Source of the DNA: Dactylellina haptotyla
Taxonomy: Eukaryota; Ascomycota; Orbiliomycetes; Orbiliales; Orbiliaceae
DNA length: 64,000 bases
Direction of reading: 5' to 3'
Assembly (NCBI GenBank): GCA_031310005.1
Contig: CM062380.1
Location: forward strand, 2,480,001 to 2,544,000
Shown here: one piece after another, positions 37,917 through 50,800 of the stretch
Position numbering within the stretch: position 1 is the stretch's first letter
Layout of the letters: the number at the start of each line of letters is the position of its first letter
Program-made: the position numbers and the translations under genes
Notes under the pieces: model-generated
Told to the model about the DNA's origin: nothing
What the model saw: only the letters and a program-made list of their open reading frames with translations
Databases searched by the model: none

Positions 37917-38898
37917 AGCGTGAGCGAGGGGCTGCCAGATACGGGTGTCCGGCAAGAGAGCTTGACAAGAGTGTGTGGGCTGGGAAGGGAATGGGATGAG
38001 GGAACTGTAGAGGGATATCTCAGCAAGCTCTCTCGGAAAACCAATTCCGAGTAACGATACTCGCCCGGACTGCCCCCTCTGGTGGGTTTCTATCTATTTG
38101 CCGGTGCTTGCAATTGCATAGATCCATCCGTTTTGACGGCGACGGTTTAGGGCCCGCAGTTACATTTCCTGCGGTGCGTATGCGGCGAATGCCTACAACC
38201 GCTCATGGGCCGCAGTCCCACAAGGTAGAGCTCTCTCGCCATACGTATAAACTAACTATGCATAACGAATAAAATAATATAAATTATTATGTACAAGTAT
38301 GTCTGGGCGGGTATACGCGGAGAGGAAGAAACGTGTTGGAGATCTGCAGGATGTGTTGTCGCGTGGTAAATCGTGTCGCAGACTGCCACTGCCACTCGCC
38401 ACTCGCCACATTTGGTTGGCATGTGGCTGGTGAGGACAGGCGGGCCGGATCGCATTGGATTGTTGCGTATGCATATCGACAGCCGCTCCGCCGGTGTCTT
38501 CCTCGGTCACGCACGCGGAACGTCGAGGCCGGGGGCGTACGGTATATTTCTGGGGTTCCTTTATCCAGCCGTGTGTGGGGCGCGCGCATTTGGTGGTGGA
38601 ACGGATGGATGAAAGAAAGAGTAAACAAACCATCATCGCATGGACACCAACCACGACCACCGCGACCTCCAACCACCACGACCACCGCACTCCATCCGCC
38701 GTCCAGCATCGCCGCCGGCCGCCATCACCGCCATCGTCGCTGTTCTTCACAATCGATCATGCGAGCACTAGTTGTTGGTATGGGCACCTAGGGAGCACTC
38801 CATTTCTGCAGCAACAGGTCTCCATCCGTATTTTCGCTCCTCGCCGCACCCATCAGCATTAGCAGGAGGAGAGCCTTCATGGGCCAAACAGTTGGTCC
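37917..38898. promoter_or_regulatory. Divergent region between the acidic-protein gene and SFI1
   Basis: This GC-rich stretch has open frames in several frames on both strands, expected from base composition. No gene is supportable. It must contain the promoters of both flanking genes. Confidence 0.45.
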
Positions 38899-41800
38899 AT
38901 GCCGCTCGACCGCCAAAACCACATCTTCGGTGTCAAGAAACCGCTGCCCACGCGCGTTGACCTCAGCCGCCAAGGTACGCACCATTGCTATTTATTTTCA
39001 CTTGCCCCGGCTTTGATATATTTCGTTTTCTAACAAACTCTTCTCGTTCATCAGAAATTAACCTCCTTCGTGAAATTGTAACCTATGCATCCGTCATACC
39101 TGAAACCACCCCTTGGAACGCGCTCTTTCATGCCTACGATGCTGTTTTGCGAAAGAAAGGAATCGATGCCGCTCTTGATGATAGATGCTTCCGATTTCTT
39201 ATGCGACTCGCTGAGGTTCAGGGCACCTCTTGGTACGACAGATACGCCACCTTACTTTCTGTAGGTCCTTGTAAACACCATCCTTGAGTTTGTTGTGGAT
39301 TCACCGCGCGCCATGCTAATATAACCTCACCCTAGATGTGGCAATATGAAGTTCCACCGAAATCCGCCCCGTCCGCGATGAACGATCCAATTTCATTCTC
39401 CACTGGTCGAATATCCGCCAATATTGGGCCTATCACGATCACCTTCAAGGGGATACGCAAACCTGACGACCCAATTGGCGTCGCGTCAAATCCTGCTCCA
39501 AATCCCAGAATAACCTCCCTGGATGATGAATATCGCGCGGTGCCCAAGCTGATCGCCTCAGGGAAAGAAAATTTACGGGTCAACAATGGCCGGAGTAGCC
39601 CTCATCCGAGCGTCCTTCAGCGAAAAAAACTTCCTCCTAGCGATGAGGAAAATAGGAAACGGCAGGAGCTTGAAAGGATGAAGGCTGAATTCGCTTTCCC
39701 GACAACCCTATTCGAGACCGCCTCTGAGCCGGGCTTACTCCCGGCTGGTGAAGTAGAAACTGGTCTTACCCGAGCGTCATTTTTGAACGAACAGGATTTT
39801 GAAGATCAGAACGATGGAGATAACAGCCCGGAGCACACCGTCTACATTCCTCCAATTAGAGACAAGGCGGGGTTAATTGCTGCGGCGGAGAAGGCCGTCG
39901 TTCGGTACAATACTCGACAACTAGCGTTCGCGGTAGACATCTTGAAGCATTGGAGGATACATACATATCGGGCCGCCGACTACCATCAACTTCAATGGGA
40001 CCTTGCCTGTAGTAAAGACCAACGAATCCTTGGATCTCAAGTCATCGATATTTGGCGAACGGGTGTCTATTGGAAATCGCTCGAGCGGAGAGTTGCACTA
40101 CAACGTAAACGAGCGGTATTGTTGCAATGTATAGGCACCTGGAGGACGAAGGCAGTTGCCAAAGCGCACGTCAAAGACAAAATAAATAGCAATATGCTGA
40201 TGCGCAAGGTTTTCAGGGCGTGGCAAACGCAATCCAAACACGCAGTAGAAAACGTCCGTAGGTTCAGGCTAGCTTGCGGTTTCCGGAAGTGGCGGCAAAA
40301 GCTTATGCGGAACCGTGCGCTAGAGGAGGTCGCACAACGGCGATATGAACGAGACCTAAAGTATCGGGCGTACTGGACATTATTCTATGGCTATTGCAAT
40401 ATAAGGGCCCCTCAACTGAATGAATTCCGGATCAAGAAATTCGCCCTGCACTTATTGCAATGCAACATTGCAAGACGGAAGGAGAATGAGCGAATTGCGG
40501 ACGACTTGTGTTGCTTTTCTCTTTTAAAAAAATACTTTCGCGTATGGCGCAGTGATCTCATATGGACACAGGAAATGTCTGCTAAAGCTGACGAAGAGCG
40601 GCGTTACATGTCGACCTACAAAAATATTCTGACTTGGAGGCGAGAAGCAAGATTTGCACCATTGGTTCGGCAGCAACAAGAAATGCACGGTGTTAACCAA
40701 GCAACTGCCTTGCTTGCATTGTGGAGAAACCGGCTGCGGCAGATCAATGCCGCGGACCATGTCAATAAAATCAATGTTCTGAAGACGACATTTAGATCAT
40801 GGAGGTTGCACTTGAGAACCAAGCAACACGAAAAATACGTCAAATCAATGTACCTGAGCACCTGGTTTGATAAATACAGTGCTGCTTTAGCAGATAGGTG
40901 TTACCAATACCATGTTTGGAAGCAACGATTAGGCGATTGGGGCCGTCGTTTGCAATTTGCGCGAGACAGCGAGGTCGCCGCCGCCGATTTTGCGGATGTT
41001 ACCGTTCATATCACGTCCAAGTCAGCTGCTCTTCAAGCACTTCGTTTGAAGCTATCCCGAGCGAAGGAATTGGAAGACATTGCCGATAACTTCCGTCGAA
41101 AGAAACTGGTTGCAAGCATTGTGGAACGTATCGTTCATAAACGGGAACAACTACAGCAAATGTACACCTGGTCATATTCTGCCGCCTGTTTCTTCGGAAC
41201 CAAAAAATTCTGGAAGGCATGGTCACAAGTCATGGAAAAGCGCAAGCGTCAGCATCGGAAGGAAGCATATAATAAAATAGCCAAGAGCCGAGCTCTGCGG
41301 ATCAAAACACAGATGTTTAATGCTCTTCTGGCAAGGCACGACTCTACCATGGCCATGAACGTTACGGCGTATGATTTTTTCGACTCGGGTTGCAAAGTTC
41401 AAGCTTCGAATCTGCTAGCGACTTGGAGAGGGCAGCTACGAAACTTCCAAAATCTCGAATCGGACGCTATCCAGTACCGGAAGAACCGACTCGTAGTGTA
41501 CGGCATCGATAGTTTAACGAGGAAAATCCGGACTACCCTTGATTTATATCACCTCTCCGAGACTTATAATGAGATCTCTCAGAAAGATAAACTGGCGGGC
41601 GTTTTTAAAAAGATTAAAAGCGCCCATTTCCTCCGAAAGCTCGATTACGTGAAGGCCGACATGTTTCGTGAAAGAGCTGAAGCGAATCGCCGAAAGTCGA
41701 CTTTCCGAACTTGGTGCTGGGCATACCAGGGGAGAGTTGAGCGACGGCAAGTTGGTGACCAACTCAACCGGGAGTTTGTGCTGGAGGAGGAAAGACAGTT

Positions 41801-42389
41801 TGGGGTGTATAGAGAGGTTGAGGCTGTTGGTGATCAACTGAACCGAGAGTTTCAACTTCACGCTAGAAGCGGAAGTCGAGGAAGGTCTGATATTGAAGAC
41901 ACATCAACTCCTGGCCCCGAAGGACTTAGTATCTGGGATGTCAGTGAATGGATAAATTCAAATTCGGCATCCGCTCCATTGGCACTTTCGGCTGGGGTGC
42001 CTCGTGGCCCTCAAACTCCTAGTGCGAGGGCTGCAAGGGCACGTGCTTTAATCGAGAGTCGGAATACCACAGCCCAGATTACAAGACTAAAGTTTGCCTC
42101 AACAACACCAACCACATCACCAGCACAGAGGTTTCCCAGATCTCTCACCCAGTTTCGGAGGGGCGCGACGAGCCGTCCTGATTTTCGGTTCACGCAATCC
42201 CTTAGTAGCAGGTTGCGGCAGGAAATCAAAGAGGTAGACGAAGAGGAGGAACCCTCAATGGCATTTCTGAAGAATATCGGTTGGGGTGAAAATGAACAGC
42301 TTCCGCACACTGATGAAACCGAGGATGAACAACAGAAATTGAGTGGAAGCACAACGGCTGTTGCAACCTACGAATCACCTGAGAGGTAG
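38899..42389 (+). CDS. SFI1: Spindle pole body half-bridge protein SFI1 (centrin-binding repeats)
   Basis: Three exons, 38899-38974, 39055-39260 and 39336-42389, give 1111 residues. The N-terminus, MPLDRQNHIFG through LRKKGIDAALDDRCFRFLMR, matches the conserved start of fungal SFI1. From about residue 270 to 720 there are at least a dozen repeats spaced roughly 30-35 residues with a Trp core, for example LKHWRIHTYR, IDIWRTGVYW, IGTWRTKA, FRAWQTQS, FRVWRSDL, LLALWRNRL and FRSWRLHL. Each is a helical centrin (CDC31) binding site. SFI1 forms the long filament of the half-bridge and is needed for spindle pole body duplication. The C-terminal third is Ser/Thr/Pro-rich and may be phosphorylated. 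The long exon begins with an ATG just after the intron, so a start there is possible but would lose the conserved head. Confidence 0.93.
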
Positions 42390-42850
42390 TCGTTCCAACC
42401 GAATGATTCTAGTTGAATATCGAAGTCTACTTAAAGGATCGTTGTTCGATGATTAGTTGTTTTTCTTGTTGCGTTTTAGCGGGAGTTTTGGTACTTTTGT
42501 TTCTCTCCGTCTTTCTATTTAGCATGCAGATTATGCACAATCAATGAAATGTACTTGTTGCATATTCAAGGCTTACCATACACTATCTAAACTAATACTT
42601 AAGTACAATTTGCCACAGCGTAGTCCATTTTGGAACCATTCAACTGTACCTAAGCAAAGTAACGGCTCTACAAACCTTGTCGCAAGCGCACGCCTCGGGC
42701 TAAGGTGGTAGTTCTCAATAAATGATGAGATAAAGAGAGAGGAAAAAAAGCTAATTTTGTTGTGTCCTCCTCTGTTCACGTTGGAGTCAAACCTTATCAC
42801 TCACGATAATTATTATTTTGTTTTACTCTTTTGGGAAAGGCGACTTCCTG
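42390..42850. other. Convergent 3' region, SFI1 and JmjC gene
   Basis: No supportable gene lies between these convergent genes. It should contain both terminators. Confidence 0.6.
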
Positions 42851-45060
42851 TTAGAGGATATGAAAGCTATCACCGTCGTCGATATTGTTAGTTTCATCAT
42901 GGAATGCGATGTTTCCTTTGCTGGGGCTATGTGATCCAGGCCCCCACAGTTGTTCTCTGATACCTTCATAGTAGTACATCAAACATTTCCAGAGTTGCAA
43001 AACGTCCTCCTTCTTAACTCTACTCATTTTCTTCGTTTCCTTACCTTTAGAATAATTGTTGGCTCTCTCTGCAATGGCCCTGTTCTCCTGGAATAGGTAC
43101 TCGCAAATCTCTACACTTTCCGGGCTCAAAAAGTCAACGGCGACTTTGATACAATCTTTTATATTGCGAACTTGGTGAGCGCATCCTGCCGGGACCATAA
43201 TCGCATCGCCGGGGCGTTGTAGAATCCTGTACGACTGTACGCCGTGGATTTCAAAGAGAATTCGAATATCCTCTTGTGTTAAATAGCAGTTCTGGCGGTG
43301 GAAAGGATCAATAGTTTGATTTGGATATTTTTCGTCCAGATATTCGCGAATGCGCTTGGTAGCACCGATTGGGAAGATATCCCAGATAGCGCCTGGGGAT
43401 CGATCTTTTTCATCGTTTGAATTGTTGCTAGACGCTTCATAGTTGGTGGCAGACGTTGCGTACATCATGAAATTGATTGCATCCGTAATATCTCGATGAA
43501 GATTGGTTGTTCCTCCGAGCTTTCCGTCCATCTGGACGGTAGCCGGGAAAGCGTTATACATCTTCGGCCCGAGATCCGGTCTATTATAATTTTCAGGGAA
43601 TCTGCTGACGAGGTTGTAGATGCCACTTTGTTTGACATAATTTGAGATTGCGTCTGGCAGAGCACGTTCAAAATCGACCATAAGTTCTGGAAACACGTCA
43701 GAAAAGTTATCAGCCGGCGGCCAATCCTTTAGTTTTAAGCCTTCCGTGGGATGAAATTTTCCGAATTGTTCGAAAAACTCGGAAACCTTGGTGGTGTAAT
43801 TTCTAAAAGGAGGACAGGTCTGAACCAGAGTGCAATCTTCATGACCGTGGTGGTTGATGAAATACTGAGGATCCCAAGGAAGCTTGAATCTGTTAAGACA
43901 GTCCTTGATGACAATTGGGCGTCCATGCAAGCCCCATATTTCTCGGAAGCTGTCTTCCGTAAAGTCGTTTGCTCTAAACTCATACACAGGTGCAAATTGC
44001 ACATCTCTGAGACGTCGCGTCGTATACTTGAGTCTGAATCGGTGTTCATCCGCGATATCCAAAATACGTGCTGTACCTTTCGAGGTCCGAATAAACATAT
44101 CAATCTCCTCTGCAATAGATTTCACCTCTCCCTCGCAGGCTCGAACCGCTAGCACCAGCTGCTCCTTTGTGTGCATCTGATGACGAGAGCATGTTTCGAA
44201 TCTGATGTTTTCGACCCCGTCGGTCCAATCATCATAACAATAAGGACAGTATTCCCGGCCACAAATATGGCAAACATAGCTTACAATGAAAAGTGTCGTC
44301 GCACAAGCATCGCACAAACTCCGTTGTGACGGATCTTCTGCTATTCGGATGGTCGGGTGTTGGAGATTTGGGTGCACCTTCTGTTCCTCGTGCTGAAGCT
44401 CTCGGTTTATGCATTTAATCAAAACTGAGGCAATTTTGCTCATAATATACGAATCTGATGGTGGTAACTGCTGTAAGACGTTCCCAATTTTAATACCAGT
44501 AGACATGAGGCAGCCTTTGTCCTTTTCAGCTGCCTTATGCTTTGGTCTATCTCCGACTAGTGCATACTGGCGGTAATCTAGTCCTATAGGTAGAGTAGCT
44601 TGAGGACTTAACTTTCTCTTCTTGGTTGCGGCAATGTATACACCAGACGTCCCCTTCCGCTTTGCACTAGTTGTCGATGTGAGTGAATCCGAAGGGACCA
44701 TCGCGGATGGCTCCGTAGCTGAACTTTTCAACCTGAATGCCCTGAATCCGGCGAACCTGCACCCTCCGGAATCGTTCCTTCGCTCGATACAACTTTGGCC
44801 TTGGGCGGTTGTTAGCAAAAGTACTTTGATCCAGGGTTTCGAACTGCTTGAGGAATCTCTTTCAATTGGTGACAAATGAGGGCAAGGATGGATCTTTTTT
44901 ACTAACATTGGATGATGTCATTTCCATTTTTCTTGAGGGACTGACATGTCATACGTTGAATAAATTCATGCGCTGCTGTGGCTACTATCGGAACTGGTAT
45001 CACCAGGTTTGGCTTCGCTGGTCGATTTACCGGTGCCTGCTTCCCTTTCGGGCGAGGCAT
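42851..45060 (-). CDS. JmjC-domain histone demethylase-like protein (KDM3/JMJD1-related)
   Basis: I propose two exons, 45060-44907 and 44856-42851, giving 719 residues. A Cys/His cluster near residues 235-290 reads CDAC, CHICGREYCPYCYDDW, then CSRHQMH, a zinc-binding region like that preceding the JmjC domain in KDM3 proteins. The JmjC domain shows the iron ligands HRD in TNLHRDITDAINF (about residue 504) and the distal His in VPAGCAHQVRN (about residue 611). Both are intact, so 2-oxoglutarate-dependent demethylation, plausibly of H3K9, is likely. The head is uncertain. An ATG at 44908 could start one 685-residue frame, but it lies on a GTTAGT donor, and upstream MPRPKGKQAPVNRP joins in frame through a 50-base intron. 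Confidence 0.88.
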
Positions 45061-45969
45061 TGGTGGCGATTCAAAGGTCTTTCTGGGGTGTTGGAGGCTG
45101 GGCAAATATACGCATATGCCGATATGAGAATGAATTGGAGGGTGATAGGGAAAATGGACAAAGTGACTCCCACGCTTGATTCGATGGCTGAAGTTGGAGA
45201 GCTATAGATATCTCAATTTGATGTAATCTAAACGTGCGCAGTGCACATAGAGCTTAGCATAACGGGAATTCGGGAGGAGAGAGGCGGCGTGGCATTGAGA
45301 GCGTGGATAATTAGTTACCAGGGACAAGGCACAACATCCGTTGCAACACATTTGGTTTGAATTTAATATATTTCCTCTTGCAAGTAGGACCAGGCTCCTG
45401 AAATTGAACAGGCAGTACGCTCCAGATTTCACGTTATATAACGAGAAGGATGCTGTGCAAGTACTAGTACAACCGACTGAACGGCTCCGCCACTGGTAAG
45501 TGATCTTTATTTAATACCCGCGTAGTAATAATATATTTTCTAACAGTATTACTATTCGAAAATTAAGTGTTCCTTAAGTAATTTAGTGAGGTTTGAAGTA
45601 ACCCCCCTTCAGTCGGGTACCAATTGATTTTCTGATCAGAGGAAGAAGCCGCACCTAGGTACCTGTTAGTTAGCTGTAGCTGCGACCCCGTACTATGGTC
45701 CAGAACCTACCGTAACAGGTAAGGGTATCCTTAGCGAGGCAAGTGGACGAGGCAATTTGGCGGACATTGCATAAAGAATGTCACGCTCGCACAGAAGCGT
45801 ACATGTACCTGCCAGCCGATATTCAGAGATATGCTTCGAATCAGCCTAGCGGCAGCAGTAGGTAAATTTCAAATGCTAGCAAAATGAAACTATAAATTCC
45901 ATTCTTTTCTGTCTAATCTTTATAAAGTAAATTTACGTAAATCTTCTTGGAGGCCCACAAAGCACCATC
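45061..45969. promoter_or_regulatory. Divergent region, JmjC gene and DUF3445 gene
   Basis: About 0.9 kb lies between two divergent starts. No gene is supportable, and both promoters should be here. Confidence 0.5.
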
Positions 45970-47722
45970 ATGAAGGTGATGCTCCGGTTGACCGATTTCC
46001 TAAGGGACCCTATCGTTTTATACTTGTCTATTGCTTTTGTTCTAGTTGCGACATTTACGAACTTGTATTTCCAACTGAAGTCCACAACCCATAGTCGAGG
46101 GATTCGAGTCTATGGCGCAAGCAGACGTGAATCATCGCAGCTATCAGCCCGATCTAGACCTGCTGGCAAAAGTATTCCAGGTAGTTGATTACTCTAGTTG
46201 GAGACAATTCGCTAATGAAATCTCTTGGTAGAATGGATTCCAGTGGACTTTAAACCGGATGATCCGCCGCCGTACCCAGGGTGGGATATAAATCTCACGA
46301 AACCACTGCCTTGTACGTGCATATAGAGTGCTTGGAATCGTTCCTCTTTTCGATATCGATCGCGGAACTTGTTTATCTAACATATCGGTTACGATCTACA
46401 GATAGACCATTCAAATATGGACCAAACTACTACGTCACAATGGCTAGTTATTTACCCAAGGATATCAATACTAGTTTGCTAGCTGTGGTTGTTTTTATAG
46501 TATATAGTAGTACTAACTCCCTTTTGTAGGGTCTGCGTAAAGGCAATTTTGATGAATGGGTAGAGCTTGACAACGAGTTTTTAAAGTTCCATGCCATAAA
46601 AAAGGAAAGAATCGAAACCCGAGGCGACAAATGCTGCAAAACAGCGCCAGAGGCAATGGAAGCAGCCATCGAATTGTTGGAAATGCTGTTCGTGTCCTTG
46701 GCCCATAACCTATAATTCCGCTACGGTTACTAACATGTATACTCTTTTACAAAAGTTGTGACTATTTGCCCAAACGCTATCCTTCAATGTTTGTTCTGAC
46801 CAAAGCTGGCATGAACAATATTGTTACGGGAGAAGAGTTTAATATAGCAGAGAGGCCATTATTCGAAGAGCCGATGCGAACCATTGGCAGGGTACTTCAA
46901 GACGACATTGCCATAATGATAGAAGGGTCAGATGGGCAGTACTATCTCAAGTCAGGAAGTATTCTCTTGCCAGGGTTTTGGAAACTAGAAGAAAAGTTTA
47001 ATAGAAGTCTCTCAGATATCCGTACGTCATTTCAAATGAATATTATAAATTGTAATTTTGAATATATATTTTAAGGTTGTATTAACGATATAAATTTTAA
47101 TAGATACAAGTGGGAACGTCCCCCAATTCAAAACGAAATTAGAGAAAGGGATGGCCAACTTTTTCAAACGTGTGATGCCAAAAGATATCGTGCTTCGTAA
47201 CAACGTAAGTTTATTGGTGTATACTATTTATTAACGGGTTTTAGGCAAATTTGACTAAGTATTCAATTTTAGTATTTCATACAGGTGGATGATAACTTGG
47301 CCTGGTCGGATAGTATAGGGTCCGAGGACTCTGATAACATAGGTTGGTTTACAGCGGAGAGAGACAAAATTATTAAGCACCACTGGTTTAGATCCGAAAG
47401 ACAAAGCCTCCGGCGGTAAGCTGGTTTCCATTATCCTTAAAAGCTGCTAATCTGGATAATACTAACTGAAAAAAAGTCTCCCAAGAGTGGCGGCGTGGTA
47501 TTTACTATTCGTACATATTTCCATCCTATCACAGAAATATCCAAAGAGCCGTATGTCCCAGGTCGTTTGGCATCCGCAGTCAGATCCTGGGGTGAGGATG
47601 TTGCAAAATACAAAGGGAGGGAGCTTTATCAGTCCGTTCTTCTCGACTATCTTGATAAGGAACACCAAAAACAGCTAGACCAAGGGATAATAATAGAGGG
47701 TGGAGATAGCCATTTAAAGTAG
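45970..47722 (+). CDS. DUF3445 family protein (haem-dependent oxidative N-demethylase alpha-subunit-like)
   Basis: Eight exons, 45970-46180, 46232-46312, 46402-46442, 46530-46687, 46756-47021, 47104-47204, 47273-47415 and 47488-47722, give about 411 residues. A membrane anchor lies near residues 14-34 (VLYLSIAFVLVATFTNLYF). Family signatures are PFKYGPNYYVTMGLR, DEWVELDNEFLKFHAIK, GDKCCKTAPEAMEAAIELLE, LPKRYPSMF, WFTAERDKII and FTIRTYFHP with RLASAVRSW. Bacterial relatives carry a haem-oxygenase-like demethylase fold; fungal substrates are unknown. Two oddities are present. The third intron must start with GC at 46443 to give VTMGLR. At the seventh junction the acceptor directly after the A-run would shift frame by one base, so a later AG (after 47487) is used, dropping about four expected residues. 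Confidence 0.82.
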
Positions 47723-47862
47723 CTATTCTACCATATAGGCTGACTACAGTGGATTGAAATTTGAGTACTTTAATCTTTATTTCTGTATGAAATTTGAGTT
47801 TGGTATCTCCGGAACATGGCCTGATAACCGAGGGGTCTTCGATGATCGGGACTAAAAGCTAT

Positions 47863-50800
47863 CTAAAAATCAAAATGACTAAAGCTGTCCATTGTGGGTT
47901 CCGAGAACGCAGCTGCAGGGGGTTTGATGAGATTTGACTTTTCTGGTTGCTTGGGCATGTGGTCCTCGATTTTGAAGTCATGAGCTAGGTCATCCACAAT
48001 GTATGAACTCCTCCGTCGACTCAAAGTTGCCTTCATGTCTAGTAGGCCACTGGTCTTGAGACTAGTGTCTAGGAAGGTCCAGTTTCTCACTAAAGAGTAG
48101 TTAGTTTATATGGAAATTTGTTTGAGCGGAATGAGAAGAATACCTAAGTCTAACGCGAGGGTGTCACAGCCCATGCGGTCGTAAAGTCGTGCGCAATGCA
48201 AGACGAAATCAAATTCTGCACCCTTAGGTATCTTTTCTGCACCCCGTAGACTTTTGAGGGTCTTATCACGAATCAACTTATATAAGATGACAAGAGCTGG
48301 ATCATCTGCCAAAAATATTTTGCCAACGCCAGGAGTCTCCGCCCCGAGGATCAAAGAATGAATCGGCATCATTAATGAGCGAACAGCAAGATCCTTGCGA
48401 TTGAGCAGCCAAAAAGCCCATGATGCCAGCCATTTATTTCCCTCTTTCGCTGCTAGTGGCAGGACTTTTTCTTCAAGTAATTCCTTTAGCACCGGTCCCT
48501 CATCTCCATCATAGACCCTGGCAACTGTGATGGCGAGCTGGAGGTCGTTCATTTGCGTGAAACAAACATTGACAGCATCTTTCGGACGATCTGCCAGCAA
48601 AAAGAATGCCGCTGCATACTCAAATCGCTGTTTCCCAAGAAGAGCATAAGCATTTTTCGCTGCTACAGTTCTCCACTTTGGGTCGTCGAAATTGTTATTT
48701 AGAAGTTTCATCGTGGCTCCTTGCTCCCTGTTCCAGTGAGCAATTCTCCATAGTCCAACTAGCACTGCCTTTTTACGAAGGGCTAGATAATATAGAGAAC
48801 AATCGACTGGATCTCGCTCTTCCTTGGACATATATTGATTTCTGGCTAGGGTTTCAAAGTGTGTTTTAAGGGCACTGATGTCCTTTAGCCACATGAAGAA
48901 TCCTGCATCGCGCGCTTGATGCCATTGCATCTTGTTTTGAAAATTTTTCATGACCAAATCTACCAATATTTCTTGGGTTTCGCTTTGGAAAGCCCACGAT
49001 ATTTCTCTGAACGAGACACCCGACGACCTGGAGAAGAAATTGGCTTTCTGGAGGTTATAGTGTTTGAAGAATAACAAGTATCTAATGCCCCACTCATCGA
49101 GTGATTGCCGGTGGAGCCACTCCTCGGACATGCACTCCACAATGCCTGCCAGAGACATCTGCTCCTTACCGGAGAGGTACGGGATCGAGACTTCCTTGAG
49201 CTGAGAAACCAGCTCAGAGCAAAGATTTTGGTCAAACTCGGGACGTGAGAAACCATTTACGAGTCTTGGGGTGCTGTCTTCCTTGAATTCAACCTATATT
49301 TTAATTAGTGCGGATGACTATAACTCAGCCAGGGTATTGAGATTTACCTCATCGGATTGATAGAAGTTTTCTGGGGTAATACCAAGACTACTCTCGATGT
49401 CTTGCGCCGTAGTTTTGGTTTTGGTATGGTACATCAACTCAACAACGATCTGTTTAGCCAGCTGCATTTTCCCAGCTAGCACACACTGCTGCAAAAATTG
49501 GGGGTGGTAGAGAGGCAGAGGTCCATTAATCCGGGAAACAACATCAAATATGGTTTCCATACGCGTATCATGACCGGCAGGAGTCCATAAACTTTGGACG
49601 GAGCGATCATCGGGGTCCAAGGGTTGAATATCCTTCGGGTGGAGAAATAGTTGGTTTCCACAGCCGATTACGAGGGTTCCGTCGGAAAGCCAAATAGAAT
49701 CTCCAATGGGATGCGGCGTCAGACTACATATTATTCATTAGTTATCGTCGAAAAAAGGGAATGATTAGCATTATGTGTAAACTCACCCATTCGTATTGAA
49801 CTGCCGAAACGATGCCCACGCTGGGCCGGCATTGAGGTAGTCATAGCGAAGTTGCGAGAAAAGGACAACTTTTTGAGCAAATCCTACCGCTAGTATGCTT
49901 TGGGAGTCCGGAGTGCAAGTCCAATCGAGATCACGAACGTATTCACCTTCATCAAAAACAAATTCGTACTCTAGTTGTGTATTCCTTGTGTCCCAGACCG
50001 TAAGCATTGTTTTTTGTGAATCTATCACTGCAACTTTGTGCATACTACTCCCACCGATCAGAGAGGGCTCATCAAGGAGTGTCTCAAGTGACGATGTCTG
50101 CAGCCATTGGACTTCATTTTCGCTGGTTGCCATCTTCGCGGTCCACGACTGCACCAGCCCTCCAGGAGTAATGGACACCGCGACTTCACGATTGAAGGTA
50201 TCGAGGTTGTCTGACACTGTAAAGTTCCACCCGACAGGATCCACGGGTACGAACATTGATATTTCATCCTCAGTTGGTAGCTTGAACTTGGAGTGCTCCT
50301 TGATAGTACCATATGAATGCTCCGGCCTGATCGATGACACACTACTTCTTCGACGAGGCCGAGGAATTCTAACAGCAAAAACAGTGCCTTGTAAAGATTT
50401 ATCCATCACGAACACATGATAGACTGTATCTGTCGTTTCGTACTCTGGTAAGAGAATCAATGAGAATGGTTTCGCGGTAAGCTTTATCGGACATCGAGCG
50501 AGCTCGATGGCTGAGGAGTCCCTACAATCCCACAAACAAACCGAATCTGGATGAAGAGTAACAGCGTACCAACCTGAAGATTTCAGTTAGTTGCATATTA
50601 TAATATTAAGCATAGGAGACAAAAAGAGAAGGTAAGGTAAAGGTACCGTTTGGTAGAACGAGAGTTTTTAGCACCCTTCCCTCATCGGATATGTTGATCA
50701 AAGATTGCCTTTCAAGATAGGGAATCCCATCTTGGATGGTCCGCCGCCAGAGAACATGTTCCCATTCTTTGGAGGAGGAGAGTAATGAATTGCCTCTCGC

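Noticed and set aside
38256-38862. Several overlapping frames of 135-164 codons on both strands
   Set aside because: The region is GC-rich with few stops in any frame; compositions are His/Arg/Pro-heavy and no domain is seen.
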